Shown here: one piece after another, positions 47,135 to 50,644 of the stretch | How the letters are laid out: each line of letters starts with the position of its first letter | Numbering within the stretch: position 1 is the first letter of the stretch | The notes under the pieces: model-generated | What the model saw: the letters and a program-made list of their open reading frames with translations, nothing else | Told to the model about the DNA's origin: nothing | Database searches by the model: none | Program-made: the position numbers and the translations under genes | Assembly: GCA_963281255.1 (NCBI GenBank) | Contig: OY725503.1 | Coordinates: 2,728,001-2,792,000, forward strand | Direction: 5' to 3' | From: Aphrocallistes beatrix | Lineage: Eukaryota; Porifera; Hexactinellida; Sceptrulophora; Aphrocallistidae | DNA: 64,000 bases

Positions 47135-48885
47135 TAATCGAGTTTTAATAGTAAGGATACACAGAATAGAAGGTCGAAAAATCTGAAAATTTGAATTTTT
47201 GGAAGCACACTCTATAAAATAGTTAACCTTGATCACCAAGTATTTACCAAAAAATTGCTATTTGGAAAGAAATTTGGAGATGATCTAAAGGTCGCGCAAA
47301 AGAGGCAAACCTCTGATATTCAAATAAACTAAGAAATTTATTTTTTAGATATTTGAAAGTGGTTTATATCAGCTAATAATGACCTAAATTCTACCTACTA
47401 AAAACTGGAAGGGAGAAAAAAGATTTGCTCATTGACCGGGGATTATGGAGTTAACAATACATAATAATGTGATGGTTTCAAAAACAATCGGACCATAGAA
47501 GATCGAGAGGAAACTCATACGGCGGGCCTATTAAGTTTACAATTCTTTAATAACAATGAGCACTTTCGCGCAATTTCTATTCATTAGATAAATAAACGCT
47601 AACCAGACAAAATTATTAGTACACTATATTATTTCCCATTAAATAGTATTAAATTGGATCTTATCATGATGGAAATTGTATTCAAACTTTAAGAAATACT
47701 AAGTCTAAGTGTCTGATTTAAGATTCGAAATCTGCGCAATCGAATCAGTAATAGTTTAAGAATTATAATAAAATGTCAACCATGGCATATTGATAAACGA
47801 TCGTATAGCTCATCCAGAAGGCATGAAAAATAGGCCAGTTTTAAAGACAGCTGAAAGTATAATTAGACCCATAAATCAAAAACCGTATACGAAAGAACTT
47901 AGAAGTATAGAATTACGATATTTCCCTAAGTTGACTAATTCATCGAAAGATGATGAAGAATTGTGAATTATTCAAAATCTCAAACATTAGTACAGATTAT
48001 ATGCCCAAAAGTGGTTAAAAGGTTGCTCATGTTATATACCTCTAACAATGCTCAGTCTCTAAAGCAAAATATTAAATATTTTTTTCATTATTTAGTTTCA
48101 AATTCTGAGTAATTCATTGATAATCCATGAATTAGTCAACTTAGATATTTCTTTACTATTAAAAATAGATTAAACAATTAATGTATACGCAAAGTTCTGA
48201 CCTCAGACAAAAATATCGACTCATCATGGAAATATGACGTCATTGTCACCTTTTTTAGAATAAGAAATTTCAGTTTTTCGACCATAACTCAGCCATTTTA
48301 GGTGATAGAAGGCAGAAATTTTAAAAGAATGTGTACAGGGATTTACTTGCTACTTAGTACATTTTTATTTTTGTGAACTCGATACAGAGTTGCAATTCAG
48401 GTGTCAAAATTTTTTAGAATTTATGCAGAAGTTTAAAAAGAAATTTGGAATTTCAATACAAGTTAAGACAAATTCCACAATTCTGAGCAAAATGCAACAT
48501 AAATTTTGATAAAAAATATTAAGTCATCGGGTTGTTCGGGGGGGCGACAAATGGAAGGAGGATTAGCATAGGAGTATAAACGGTACATTTGCATAGAACA
48601 GAGAGACAAATTAACAAATAAACTGAATAATATGTACGCACCATCCCAAGGATGCCAAGGAATTGTAAAGCTACGTGAATCGCGGGGATCACGTTTATTG
48701 CGTTTAAGAGATCTGTTTGTAGGTGAATATTCCCTTTTGGTTTTCCATTTTGAATCAAAATCAGGTTGAGCTAAATTTCTCCTCTTATTATCAAATTCTT
48801 CTTCATTACCCAAATTTTCCCTCTCTCTCTTAAATTTGTTCCGATCTCTCCGTTTAAGATCATGTTCTTCTTCACTATCACCCAT
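13249..48885 (-). CDS. SRRT: SRRT / ARS2 (serrate RNA effector), five coding exons spanning 35.6 kb
   Basis: SRRT/ARS2 is a nuclear protein that binds the cap-binding complex and directs capped transcripts to miRNA processing, 3'-end formation or decay. Coding parts are 48885-48642, 35314-34678, 28905-28480, 18859-18703 and 14022-13249. Splice phases match at every junction (1, 2, 2, 0), all introns are GT..AG, and the joined frame is 746 codons including the stop; vertebrate SRRT has roughly 870-880 residues. The family pattern is present end to end: an acidic/basic start (MGDSEEEHDLKRRDRNKF), the TFKQF...DEVESVKRY region, a divergent RRM-like middle, the zinc finger [20 protein letters not shown], a proline-rich stretch and a C-terminal SYKDWDDPNLDN. 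Introns of 13.3, 5.8, 9.6 and 4.7 kb are full of mobile elements. A small extra exon cannot be excluded. Confidence 0.92.
14495..14640 (+). repeat. Module M fragment (GC-rich 3' end)
   Basis: GACAGATGTATTTAGAGATG, then a GCGCCC...GGGCGCCTCC stretch, GCGGACACAAAGT and AGCAAGCGAAGGGCGCTTGT match the 3' portion of the complete module M copies at 54.8-57.2 kb. It lies in SRRT intron 4. Confidence 0.7.
15361..15507. repeat. Two-copy tandem repeat, period about 73 bp
   Basis: GCATATACGACTTCTGCAT at 15376 recurs as GCACATACGATTTCTGCAT at 15449, each followed by a diverged AATTATATGAATTCT. It lies in SRRT intron 4, with no coding content. Confidence 0.6.
16170..16917. mobile_element. Tc1/mariner-type MITE with long TIRs
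   Basis: TA dinucleotides (16168-16169, 16918-16919) flank a 748-bp element starting CTTAGGTCATTTCATAAG and ending with the inverse AATGGAATGACCTAAG. The inverted similarity extends about 180 bp inward (TATAGCTCAGGGAATCAGC near 16251 against GCTGATCCTCTGAGCTATA near 16819). There is no transposase. Confidence 0.85.
17958..18095. repeat. Foldback repeat (about 37-bp arms)
   Basis: TGATTTGTCGGTTTGGGGCT near 17961 is inverted as AGCCCCAAAATCGGACAAAT near 18065. The same unit recurs as an almost flawless palindrome at 49137-49217. Outside and between the arms the two loci also share TTCAAAGAAACTAGTAA. Confidence 0.7.
18185..18540. mobile_element. Probable MITE with GGTTAACCGGTTAACCG boxes
   Basis: CGGTTAACCGGTTAACCGAT at about 18237 and CGGTTAACCGGTTAACCGAA at about 18513 bracket an AT-rich core, with further partial boxes outside (GGTTAATCGATATTCGGG) and inside (CTTAACCGTTAACCGT). 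Such arrays are typical of hAT-like MITEs. The exact ends and target duplication are not certain. Confidence 0.5.
18703..18859 (-). CDS. SRRT: SRRT exon 4
   Basis: The acceptor is TTTTTCTAG (ends 18860) and the donor GTAAGA (begins 18702). 157 bases: one base finishing the codon split from exon 3, then ITDKNPLLQN, an acidic stretch (AAAEKAEEEEEG) and YRRDEHLLS, ending on a codon boundary. It corresponds to the NP-L-KN ... acidic ... RDEKL region just before the C-terminal domain in other SRRT proteins. Confidence 0.88.
19264..19343 (+). repeat. Module M tail fragment plus TA-rich microsatellite start
   Basis: CTCCAGGCGTCTACAAGG, then GCCGCGAAGCGCGCTTGTAA is a diverged module M 3' end. It is followed by a TA/TATA-rich microsatellite to about 19402. 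Confidence 0.6.
19420..20603 (+). other. GC-richer stretch upstream of the Penelope-like RT
   Basis: Base composition is richer in GC and poly-C than its neighbours and broken frames occur in all plus-strand phases. It is probably the N-terminal part of the Penelope-like element that follows, but I recognise no domain. GTGCCCCGGG at 20161-20170 and CCCGGGGCAC at 20184-20193 form a perfect 10-bp hairpin. Confidence 0.35.
20604..21313 (+). pseudogene. Penelope-like element reverse transcriptase fragment
   Basis: A frame of 197 codons, continued after a frameshift to 21313. Visible are IVHIDKGNGLAIIQTETLQR (the PLE 'ADKGN' region), PPSFYFKVKAHKSNFPAR (the KxHK...R motif before RT proper), and LFTMDIKS followed by HELAMEAISFYL (RT motif A with its aspartate). 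A 129-bp in-frame tandem duplication (period from 20651 to 20780) repeats 43 residues at the N-terminal side. The element ends abruptly at 21313, before the YxDD box; the GIY-YIG endonuclease is not present. Confidence 0.65.
21648..22590 (+). pseudogene. Tc1/mariner-type transposase, DD37E-like, multiple frameshifts
   Basis: The DNA-binding N-terminus reads ENVRTIRRWWDN, GRGRKKSLTKVGKMI, and NGITASYMTVQRYLKS (paired-like HTH). After a decayed middle, the frames around 22405-22590 give QDDASAHNATWTQYWCKQHL, FWAKSTCPGNSPDL and NLIENLLAMC. A one-base loss lies between SPDL and the IEN motif; allowing for it, 37 residues separate the second D from the E. Non-functional. Confidence 0.7.
22650..23022 (+). 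mobile_element. tRNA-derived SINE, copy 1
   Basis: It begins CATCTGCTTGGGTGGTGCAG with a pol III A-box-like GTGGTGCAGTGGTTAGG and, about 45 bases on, a B-box-like GGGTTCTAACC. A tRNA-unrelated body and a GTATATAAATCTATA end follow. It closely matches the copy at 43550-43946. It sits inside the Tc1-type relic, so the SINE inserted later. Confidence 0.8.
23598..24190. mobile_element. Tigger/pogo-like MITE
   Basis: It starts CACCCCCGCTAATCCGAACC and ends with the inverse GTATTAGCGAGGGTG, flanked by TA (23596-23597, 24191-24192). Reiterated CGCTAATCCGAA motifs follow the left end, as in pogo/Tigger elements. It contains a hAT-type MITE at 23738-24010. Confidence 0.8.
23738..24010. mobile_element. 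hAT-type MITE (CTAAGTTGAC family), copy 1
   Basis: A 273-bp element with inverted ends CTAGGTTAACTAATTCATGA and TGAATTAGTCAACTTAG and perfect 8-bp flanks GTTAAAAC (23730-23737, 24011-24018). The interior is a string of AATTCATGAATTATTCGAA-type palindromes. A second copy is at 47926-48144. Confidence 0.88.
24773..25186. mobile_element. TIR element (CAGTCCACTTCCGAAA family)
   Basis: CAGTCCACTTCCGAAAACGG at the left and CCGGATTTCGGAAGTGGACTG at the right are inverse with few mismatches, and further GC-rich inverted boxes (GGGCGCCCCGGTTTTCGAG against CTCGCCCCGGTTTCCGAG) lie inside. The right side is followed by TA; the left TA is not intact. No coding capacity. Confidence 0.7.
25530..25838 (+). 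repeat. Module M fragment, diverged
   Basis: TTTTAGGTGATAGAAGGCTG, ATGATGACTCGTCACC, GTTATGACATCTTCATTACG and the GC-rich tail CGCCTCCGGCAGACAAAGTA follow the order of the complete module copies; here both bZIP-type sites are degraded by point changes. SRRT intron 3. Confidence 0.7.
26463..27303. mobile_element. Tc1/mariner-type MITE with about 90-bp TIRs
   Basis: TA at 26461-26462 and 27304-27305 flank an 841-bp element. Its inverted ends share CTGAATT, TGATATATATATTGACCATA and GAATTTTTTA. It contains a GGCCGGCC-rich patch (26640-26661) and the strong hairpin at 27103-27217. Confidence 0.75.
27103..27217. repeat. Long hairpin-forming inverted repeat
   Basis: AAAAGCCCCTCACAGAGGGC, then AGAAGTGTGCTTCC and ATTCCTTGGATGAC on the left are matched on the right by GTCATCATCCAAGGAAT, GGAAGGACACTTCT and GTCTGTGAGGGGCTTTT. 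The arms are about 52 bases with few mismatches and the loop is short. Confidence 0.85.
27340..28267 (+). pseudogene. Mariner (DD34D) transposase, frameshifted
   Basis: The HTH region is at 27481-27678 (LEPHITIEGIANHVDLSSGT, then VHEILSLHLGLRKVCFRWVP), followed by a frameshifted stretch and the catalytic domain 27791-28267. The second aspartate is in LLHDNARLHKS and the third in YSPDLVPCDFWLF; 34 residues lie between them, which defines mariner DD34D. The first aspartate region near 27680-27790 is scrambled. Clear terminal repeats were not found. Lies in SRRT intron 3, antisense to the gene. Confidence 0.8.
28480..28905 (-). CDS. SRRT: SRRT exon 3 (RRM-like middle domain)
   Basis: The acceptor TTTTTATCTAG ends at 28906; the donor after CAG is GTGATA (28479). 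426 bases read AISAKGFPLSIKRQDIEDCC, KPFDKLIRLFLTDP, RNAWLAFTS, YVKAIDG and AIKLVREFDEKN. This fits the divergent RRM-like region of SRRT (family pattern: ISRAEI..LCK..PGF.RVAL..P, later ...NDIKLA..LI..LD). Phase 1 entry and phase 2 exit agree with its neighbours. The stretch normally just before this (HKTCSLFMRN in vertebrates) is not evident and may be lost, diverged or in an undetected small exon. Confidence 0.88.
28906..29990. other. Intronic DNA, nothing recognised
   Basis: Apart from AT-rich sequence with weak resemblance to a decayed Tc1-like element near 29160-29400, I see no supported feature before the module M copy at 29995. Confidence 0.3.
29995..30265 (-). repeat. Module M copy, reverse orientation, partial
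   Basis: It starts with the GC-rich tail in reverse (AAGCGCGCTTCGATTGG, GGCGGACACTTTGCGTCCGCC as a perfect hairpin) and runs through GATGCGTAATGATGACATC and GTGATGAGTCATCATTTTTT to about 30265, where it abuts sequence also found at one end of the repeat pair 30515-31960 / 57235-58645. The AP-1-like TGAGTCA is kept; the CRE-like site is degraded. Confidence 0.75.
30515..31960 (+). repeat. 1.4-kb interspersed repeat, copy A (inverted copy at 57235-58645)
   Basis: Landmarks shared in reverse with 57.2-58.6 kb include ACTTCATGAAGTTTTTCAAT, GCCTGCTGGTTGTCAG, a shared MITE insertion, GAAAGGCCGGAGTGTGAT, a run of AAGTCTGTCTCTCAAGCTAA-type tandem units (31610-31700) and TTAGTATATAGAATG at the end. 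The hAT element 31948-33951 is inserted at the right end; the B copy is the empty site. No LTR or coding identity is established, though the part near 30570-30670 could encode an exon-like fragment in both copies. Confidence 0.75.
31126..31273. mobile_element. CATAGGCGTAA-type MITE in copy A
   Basis: The ends CATAAGCGTAAC and GGAGTTTATG are diverged forms of those in the B-copy element 57906-58059. ACGAT lies just outside the left end. Because both copies carry it, the MITE inserted before the 1.4-kb repeat spread. Confidence 0.6.
31948..33951 (+). mobile_element. hAT transposon with perfect 8-bp target duplication
   Basis: The 2004-bp element starts CAGGGGTTCTCAACGGGGGC and ends GGTTGAGAACCACTG. 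GTATATAG is directly repeated on both sides (31940-31947, 33952-33959). The related, unoccupied sequence near 57247-57260 (reverse strand) has that 8-mer once, in the same context. Subterminal GGGGGCGC motifs occur at both ends. It encodes a broken Buster/ZBED5-like transposase (32383-33757). SRRT intron 2, antisense. Confidence 0.93.
32383..33757 (+). pseudogene. hAT transposase (ZBED5/FAM200/SCAND3-like), broken
   Basis: A possible start at 32383 gives MTASIKRKCRQYSVDYLRYGF, the usual N-terminus of this group, but the sequence then jumps to the catalytic region, so the BED zinc finger and some following residues are deleted. Next come LQLDESTLHDN (first D), ACSTDGAPSMIG (second D), HCVIHRHHLVAKNL, and after a frameshift HTEVRWLSKGNCLKRF. 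After another frameshift comes TSYLVEKGFSTV (the E of the hAT motif) with HTKQRNRLD and DLRLMLTNFEPD at the dimerisation end. Frames are 32438-32992, 32877-33575 and 33572-33757. Similar genes were domesticated in vertebrates; this one is not intact. Confidence 0.88.
33990..34290. repeat. Module M-related fragments around an AACGAATTGATTGA inverted repeat
   Basis: CACCTAAAATGACTTAG, GACAATGACGCCATAATTTC, CAAAAATCAGCTTTCTG and AATCAATTCGTTATATA run in reverse-module order; from about 34213 the start of a forward module follows (TACGAATTGATTGAGAAC). This makes a head-to-head pair joined at a short TA-rich centre. Confidence 0.65.
34678..35314 (-). CDS. SRRT: SRRT exon 2 (N-terminal conserved region)
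   Basis: The acceptor TATCTTTTGACAG ends at 35315; the donor after CAAG is GTGATA (34677). 637 bases give NIQDYCVPSNPSKISSIDD, then LTFKQFMMNQDD, DEVESVKRYSDYKQS, FFDKHKNEEWFQERYHP, a region with LQRLVSFWFLYTKGLFDS, and an acidic serine-rich end. It matches the SRRT N-terminal block (TFK.FL..LDD..DE.EAVKRY.DYK ... F...H..EEWF...YHP). The first two bases complete the codon begun in exon 1; the last two are completed by exon 3. Confidence 0.92.
35575..35790 (+). repeat. Module M copy with large internal deletion
   Basis: It starts TTACTATTAAAACTCGATTA, continues ACGAATTGATTGAAGAAAC and AAAATGTCGACTCAACATGG, then jumps directly to the tail GAGCCGCGCAGCATAAGCAA. The two conserved ends without the middle indicate an internally deleted derivative. 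Confidence 0.75.
35791..36967. other. Intronic DNA, nothing recognised
   Basis: AT-rich sequence. A 24-29 bp duplication (GATAAATACTATTAGTGCAA near 36015 and GATAAACACTATTAGTGCAA near 36047) is the only structure noted. Confidence 0.3.
37980..40258 (+). pseudogene. Transposase with RAG1-N-terminus-like Cys layout and putative DDE core
   Basis: The first frame (37980-39431) has cysteine pairs C26-C29 (VCRLCFNR) and C77-C80 (LCSGCRSRL), with LAINRALKYYQIDFMQEL between, then C129-C132 (RCYVCQ) after a spacer and C166-C169-H172-H176 (CSKCGMHLDNH). RAG1 has the same order upstream of its RING finger: CxxC, ...IDV...CHNC, then SCDICNTA. Acidic catalytic candidates are the D in LQVDGGKDF, the D in IACDFKVAALLVG (followed by CPFC) and the E in ISSEQSGEMLHSRI. 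The second frame (39452-39934) and third (40001-40258, acidic tail) are separated from the first by a frameshift at a 28-bp tandem duplication and from each other by a single TAA. Otherwise it is well preserved. The family assignment is by motif only. Confidence 0.65.
39424..39479 (+). repeat. 28-bp tandem duplication in the transposase gene
   Basis: ATGGTTGATTTAGTTAGAAA begins at 39424 and again at 39452, and the units are identical. It coincides with the loss of reading frame in the transposase. Confidence 0.9.
41120..42434 (+). mobile_element. DD37D (maT-like) mariner element nested in a TIR
   Basis: The ends are CAGGGTGGCTCATAAGTT and AACTTATGAGCCACCCTG, with TA on each side (41118-41119, 42435-42436). 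Removing the element and one TA restores GAATTTACACCTGTG, the inverse of the left TIR end of the host transposon. Its 1315 bp enclose a broken transposase gene. Confidence 0.93.
41286..42300 (+). pseudogene. Mariner-type transposase, DD37D, frameshifted
   Basis: The HTH N-terminus is at 41286-41948: MERDRCAVVGLFQAGYKPKE, RSGRPCTVVTPKVRKTVREQ, SRQSVQRIVRDHLGMKSFKR; the first D is in ILFSDEKLFTIE. A frameshift near 41870-41900 moves to PGAKINSISYRELILEPVLK; further shifts give QQDGAPAHTSK and PYSPDLNPMDYS. Exactly 37 residues lie between the second and third aspartates, the maT (DD37D) pattern. A typical C-terminus (VEAFPRRLNAVI) ends near 42300. Confidence 0.85.
42445..43549. other. Intronic DNA, nothing firmly recognised
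   Basis: AT-rich. TTTTTCACAGGCACTGTATT at about 43446-43465 looks like an isolated right end of a Tc1-like element (compare GACCGGCACTGTA at 44971-44983), but no matching left end was found. Confidence 0.3.
43550..43946 (+). mobile_element. tRNA-derived SINE, copy 2
   Basis: CATCTGCTTGGGTGGTGCAG begins the element. The A-box-like region is at 43561-43577 (GTGGTGCAGTGGTTAGG) and the B-box GGGTTCTAACC at 43605-43615, close to tRNA spacing. The body is co-linear with 22650-23022, including TCTCAATTACATTGCTT, CTTGCAGAACCTTAG, GAGTTTTTCTCTGT and CCCTGAGAACATATTAGCA, with a GTATATAAATCTATA end. It abuts a Tc1-like relic. Confidence 0.82.
43960..44981 (+). pseudogene. Tc1-type (DD34E-like) transposon relic
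   Basis: The long frame 44018-44512 has GRLRATTKRQDSLLVRKC, STVQRRLRRAGLFGRKSLRK, KPRLTLKHKRDCLAFARAHK, VFSDESRFLLYTNDGRMYV (first D) and MVWGCFCWSGVGLL. After a frameshift the second motif reads QQNTPCH (D changed to N), followed by WPAQSPDLNPIENFG (E). The C-terminal frame 44754-44972 (LWNAILSTWDSINTKQLHTL) completes the protein. The right end GACCGGCACTG is followed by TA; the left end is missing, possibly at the SINE. Confidence 0.82.
45086..45900 (+). repeat. 159-bp minisatellite, five full units
   Basis: AATTCTCCTC recurs at 45091, 45250, 45409, 45568, 45727 and 45886: a strict 159-bp period. Units are almost identical; the only clear variant is TTCCTCACTATAGG in units 1-2 against TTCCTCAATATAGG in units 3-5. 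Each unit has a TATA-box-like TATAAATAG (first at 45207-45215). As 159 is divisible by three, one frame stays open across the array (45046 to a TAA at 45928-45930) and would encode a proline-rich 53-residue repeat (PTPPQPPTIPHYRPTPLLPL), but there is no ATG. Confidence 0.95.
45902..46955 (+). pseudogene. L2/CR1-like LINE reverse transcriptase C-terminal half, 5' truncated
   Basis: The frame starts right after the minisatellite within the catalytic box (TQVYLSFKPGSISSEE) and runs open to 46762: LLTNKLLINDTKTEFLIIGT, VRNLGTWLDNTLSM, ICNIRRIRKYLS-like region, LITSRLDYCNSLLYGCP, LQRVQNSAARLIYN, LHWLPVKHRILFKILLITYK and LKTHLFRIAHDTST. These are thumb and C-terminal motifs of L2-type LINEs. The 3' UTR holds ACATAC-type microsatellite DNA (46778-46860), the common tail TGCGCTATATAAATGTA, and a (TTA)n end at 46930-46953. 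The open frame over 280 codons suggests a fairly young insertion. Confidence 0.88.
46778..46860. repeat. (ACATACGCAT)n-type microsatellite
   Basis: Alternating CATACATACACATACATACG units in the LINE 3' region. Confidence 0.85.
46955..47156 (-). repeat. Module M 5' part, reverse orientation, with (TA)n
   Basis: GATGAGTCGACATTTTCGTC, CTGGAGCCATAGCCAAAAG, AATCAATTCGTTACAGATA, a long (TA)n at 47071-47130, then CATTAATCGAGTTTTAATAG to 47156: the 5' third of the module in reverse. The small frames here that encode YIYIYI are microsatellite artefacts. Confidence 0.8.
47157..47420. repeat. Interspersed repeat also found at 49010-49310
   Basis: TTGATCACCAAGTATTTAC, GATGATCTAAAGGTCGCGC, TATTCAAATAAACTAAGAA and TATCAGCTAATAATGA are shared in order with 49.0-49.3 kb. 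The 49-kb copy has the palindrome 49137-49217 at the position where this copy has only GCAAAAGAGGCAAACC. Confidence 0.65.
47926..48144. mobile_element. hAT-type MITE (CTAAGTTGAC family), copy 2
   Basis: The ends CTAAGTTGACTAATTCAT and ATGAATTAGTCAACTTAG are inverse. The flanks ATATTTCC and ATATTTCT agree in seven of eight bases. Same family as 23738-24010. Confidence 0.85.
48195..48335 (+). repeat. Module M fragment (central part)
   Basis: GTTCTGACCTCAGACAAAAA, TATCGACTCATCATGG, ATATGACGTCATTGTCACC (perfect CRE core TGACGTCA) and AGGTGATAGAAGGCAGAAAT lie in module order. It is in SRRT intron 1 about 300-450 bases downstream of exon 1. Confidence 0.75.
48642..48885 (-). CDS. SRRT: SRRT exon 1 (start codon, N-terminal charged region)
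   Basis: ATG at 48885-48883; donor GTGCGT begins at 48641. It reads MGDSEEEHDLKRRDRNKFKR, a charged Arg/Lys/Glu stretch with LKRNKRDPRDSRSF and the end IPWHPWD. The family begins [20 protein letters not shown], and the last residues match PWGHPDV, where the V codon is split G|TT between exons 1 and 2. The stretch past 48641 in the same frame is intron. The bases upstream contain a CCAAT on the minus strand at about 48910. Confidence 0.93.
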
Positions 48886-49136
48886 TAAAAAAATGAAAGT
48901 ACTCTATTATTGGATTAACTAATAAATAAAGATAAAGAAAAAAAGGAAAAACAGACATCTGATATAGAGAAGAGCTGATTTATTATCCGTAATATTAAAA
49001 CTCGATTAATGCTCCAAAAAATACGAAAGTTTGACTCTTTAGATGCACACTTTTCAAATAGTTTACTTGATCACCAGATATTCACAATAAAAGTTTCAAA
49101 CATTTTGGAGGATGATTTAGTCGTCGCGCAAGGTAG

Positions 49137-49217
49137 GCCCCAAACCGGACAAATCCCATTATAAATATGCTCGAGATTCTCGAGCATATTTATAATGGGA
49201 TTTGTCCGGTTTGGGGC
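49137..49217. repeat. Perfect 40-bp-arm palindrome upstream of SRRT
   Basis: GCCCCAAACCGGACAAATCC at 49137 is matched exactly by GGATTTGTCCGGTTTGGGGC ending at 49217. The arms (49137-49176 and 49178-49217) are perfect over 40 bases around a single T at 49177. It lies 252 to 332 bases upstream of the SRRT start codon. Confidence 0.97.
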
Positions 49218-49315
49218 TTAAAGGTACAAAAATATTCAAAGAAACTAGTAATTTTATTTCTGAGATATTTGGAAGTGGTATTATATCAGCTAATAATACA
49301 TTTTAATGGTATAAA

Positions 49316-49419
49316 ATCTATCGGTTCGGAGATATTGGTGAAAACATTCGGGACCAGCCTTCTTGCTTGAAATGATAGATTGTCCCATCTGTTTCACCAA
49401 TATCTCCGAACCGAGAGAT
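49316..49419. repeat. 28-bp inverted repeat with 48-base loop
   Basis: ATCTATCGGTTCGGAGATAT (from 49316, arm to 49343) is inverted as ATATCTCCGAACCGAGAGAT (ending 49419), with one mismatch. Another foldback close to the palindrome above. Confidence 0.9.
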
Positions 49420-50196
49420 TATTTGTGGTAGGAGTTCGCACTCGTTGCTTACTGATTTTATTTGATGATGTTGAATTGCTCGAAAAATTTCAATGTTATA
49501 TCGCTACTGGTAATTATGTTCCACCAACTCTATATTCTTATTTTGTTTTTCGATATTAAGGATATTGGGACTTAAAAAGCTGTCTTGTTCGGGTCTCAAA
49601 TCTTTGGTACAGAGCTTATATTTTTTCATTGGGCTAGTGCTGTTATTTTGCAAAATAACTTTCATATAATTCTGAGCATAGCATTCTATACACTAAGGCA
49701 ATGGTGCTGATTGGTGTACTTGGACTAGGGATTTGTTAGATCATTTAATTTACTTTCATATCAAAATTATAATACAATTTACTGTAACTTCCCATATCAA
49801 GCAAATAATTAATAACCTACTTCCCCTGAAATCATGAATGGTCTGGATATAATTTCATATATAGTGGACATATACAAGCAGAAATTATAAGTATAATTGG
49901 TAAAATGTGATTCACAATTAAATAAGCATAGAGGTAGTTGAGATAGTTGAATAGAAGCGAGATATTATGATAGGGGTTAGAATGTAACTCCGATGCGTCT
50001 TGAATAAGTGTCATTGTAGCTGTCAGTGGAGTTTCTCGTGATACTAATAAAGTAGAGATTTCATTCAGACGGTTGTAGATACAGGGGTGATAGATCATGT
50101 CGGAGGATTTATCTATAAGAATATAATACAATAATTACTAAATTTGGTTCAAATAATATTTGTAACGGGTATAGAAGAGATAATTATCGGTACATT
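49420..50196. other. AT-rich spacer
   Basis: No gene supported. GCATTCTATACACTAAGGCA at about 49681 resembles the end of the 1.4-kb repeat A/B (compare CATTCTATATACTAAGGCAG at about 57243), so a short repeat end is present. Confidence 0.35.
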
Positions 50197-50468
50197 CAGG
50201 GTGTTTCAAAAGTCTTGCCACCTATTCTAATAGAGCCACGAAAACAAACTTAGACACAAAAAATTCTCAATCGGGCCACTAAAATAGTAATATCGAAATC
50301 ATTATTAGTTAATTTAGTGAGTAGTATGCCAAATCTAATTAGGATAGTATTAAAATTTAAAGGTGATTATATTGGCAAATGAAATTATTAGTGAATGGAA
50401 TTCGGCATGTCTTTTATGTAGTATATAAGTTAAAATGTTCGAGGGGCCAAGTCTTTTGAAACACCCTG
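50197..50468. mobile_element. Mariner-like MITE
   Basis: CAGGGTGTTTCAAAAGTCTT and the inverse AAGTCTTTTGAAACACCCTG bound 272 bp with no ORF. TA follows the right end; the left flank reads TT. Confidence 0.8.
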
Positions 50469-50473
50469 TAAAG

Positions 50474-50636
50474 CAGTGGTTCTGAACCTGGAGTAAATTT
50501 TCTCAATTAAGCAATATATTCATGCAGTCCATCTCAAACCAAACTAACAAAACAAAACACAAAAATTGAGAGGGATAAGTGAAACCTCATAATGATACCA
50601 AGGGGTACCACTGACTGAAAAGGTTCAGAACCACTG
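50474..50636. mobile_element. hAT MITE with 8-bp target duplication
   Basis: CAGTGGTTCTGAACCTGG at the start and GGTTCAGAACCACTG at the end, flanked by perfect CTGTAAAG repeats (50466-50473, 50637-50644). The left duplication overlaps the end of the preceding mariner-like MITE, so this insertion is the younger. The TIR is of the same type as the hAT element at 31948-33951. Confidence 0.93.
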
Positions 50637-50644
50637 CTGTAAAG

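Noticed and set aside
46874-47239. Overlapping frames of 85-89 codons encoding YIYIYI runs on both strands
   Set aside because: They are translations of the (TA)n microsatellite and LINE 3' tail.
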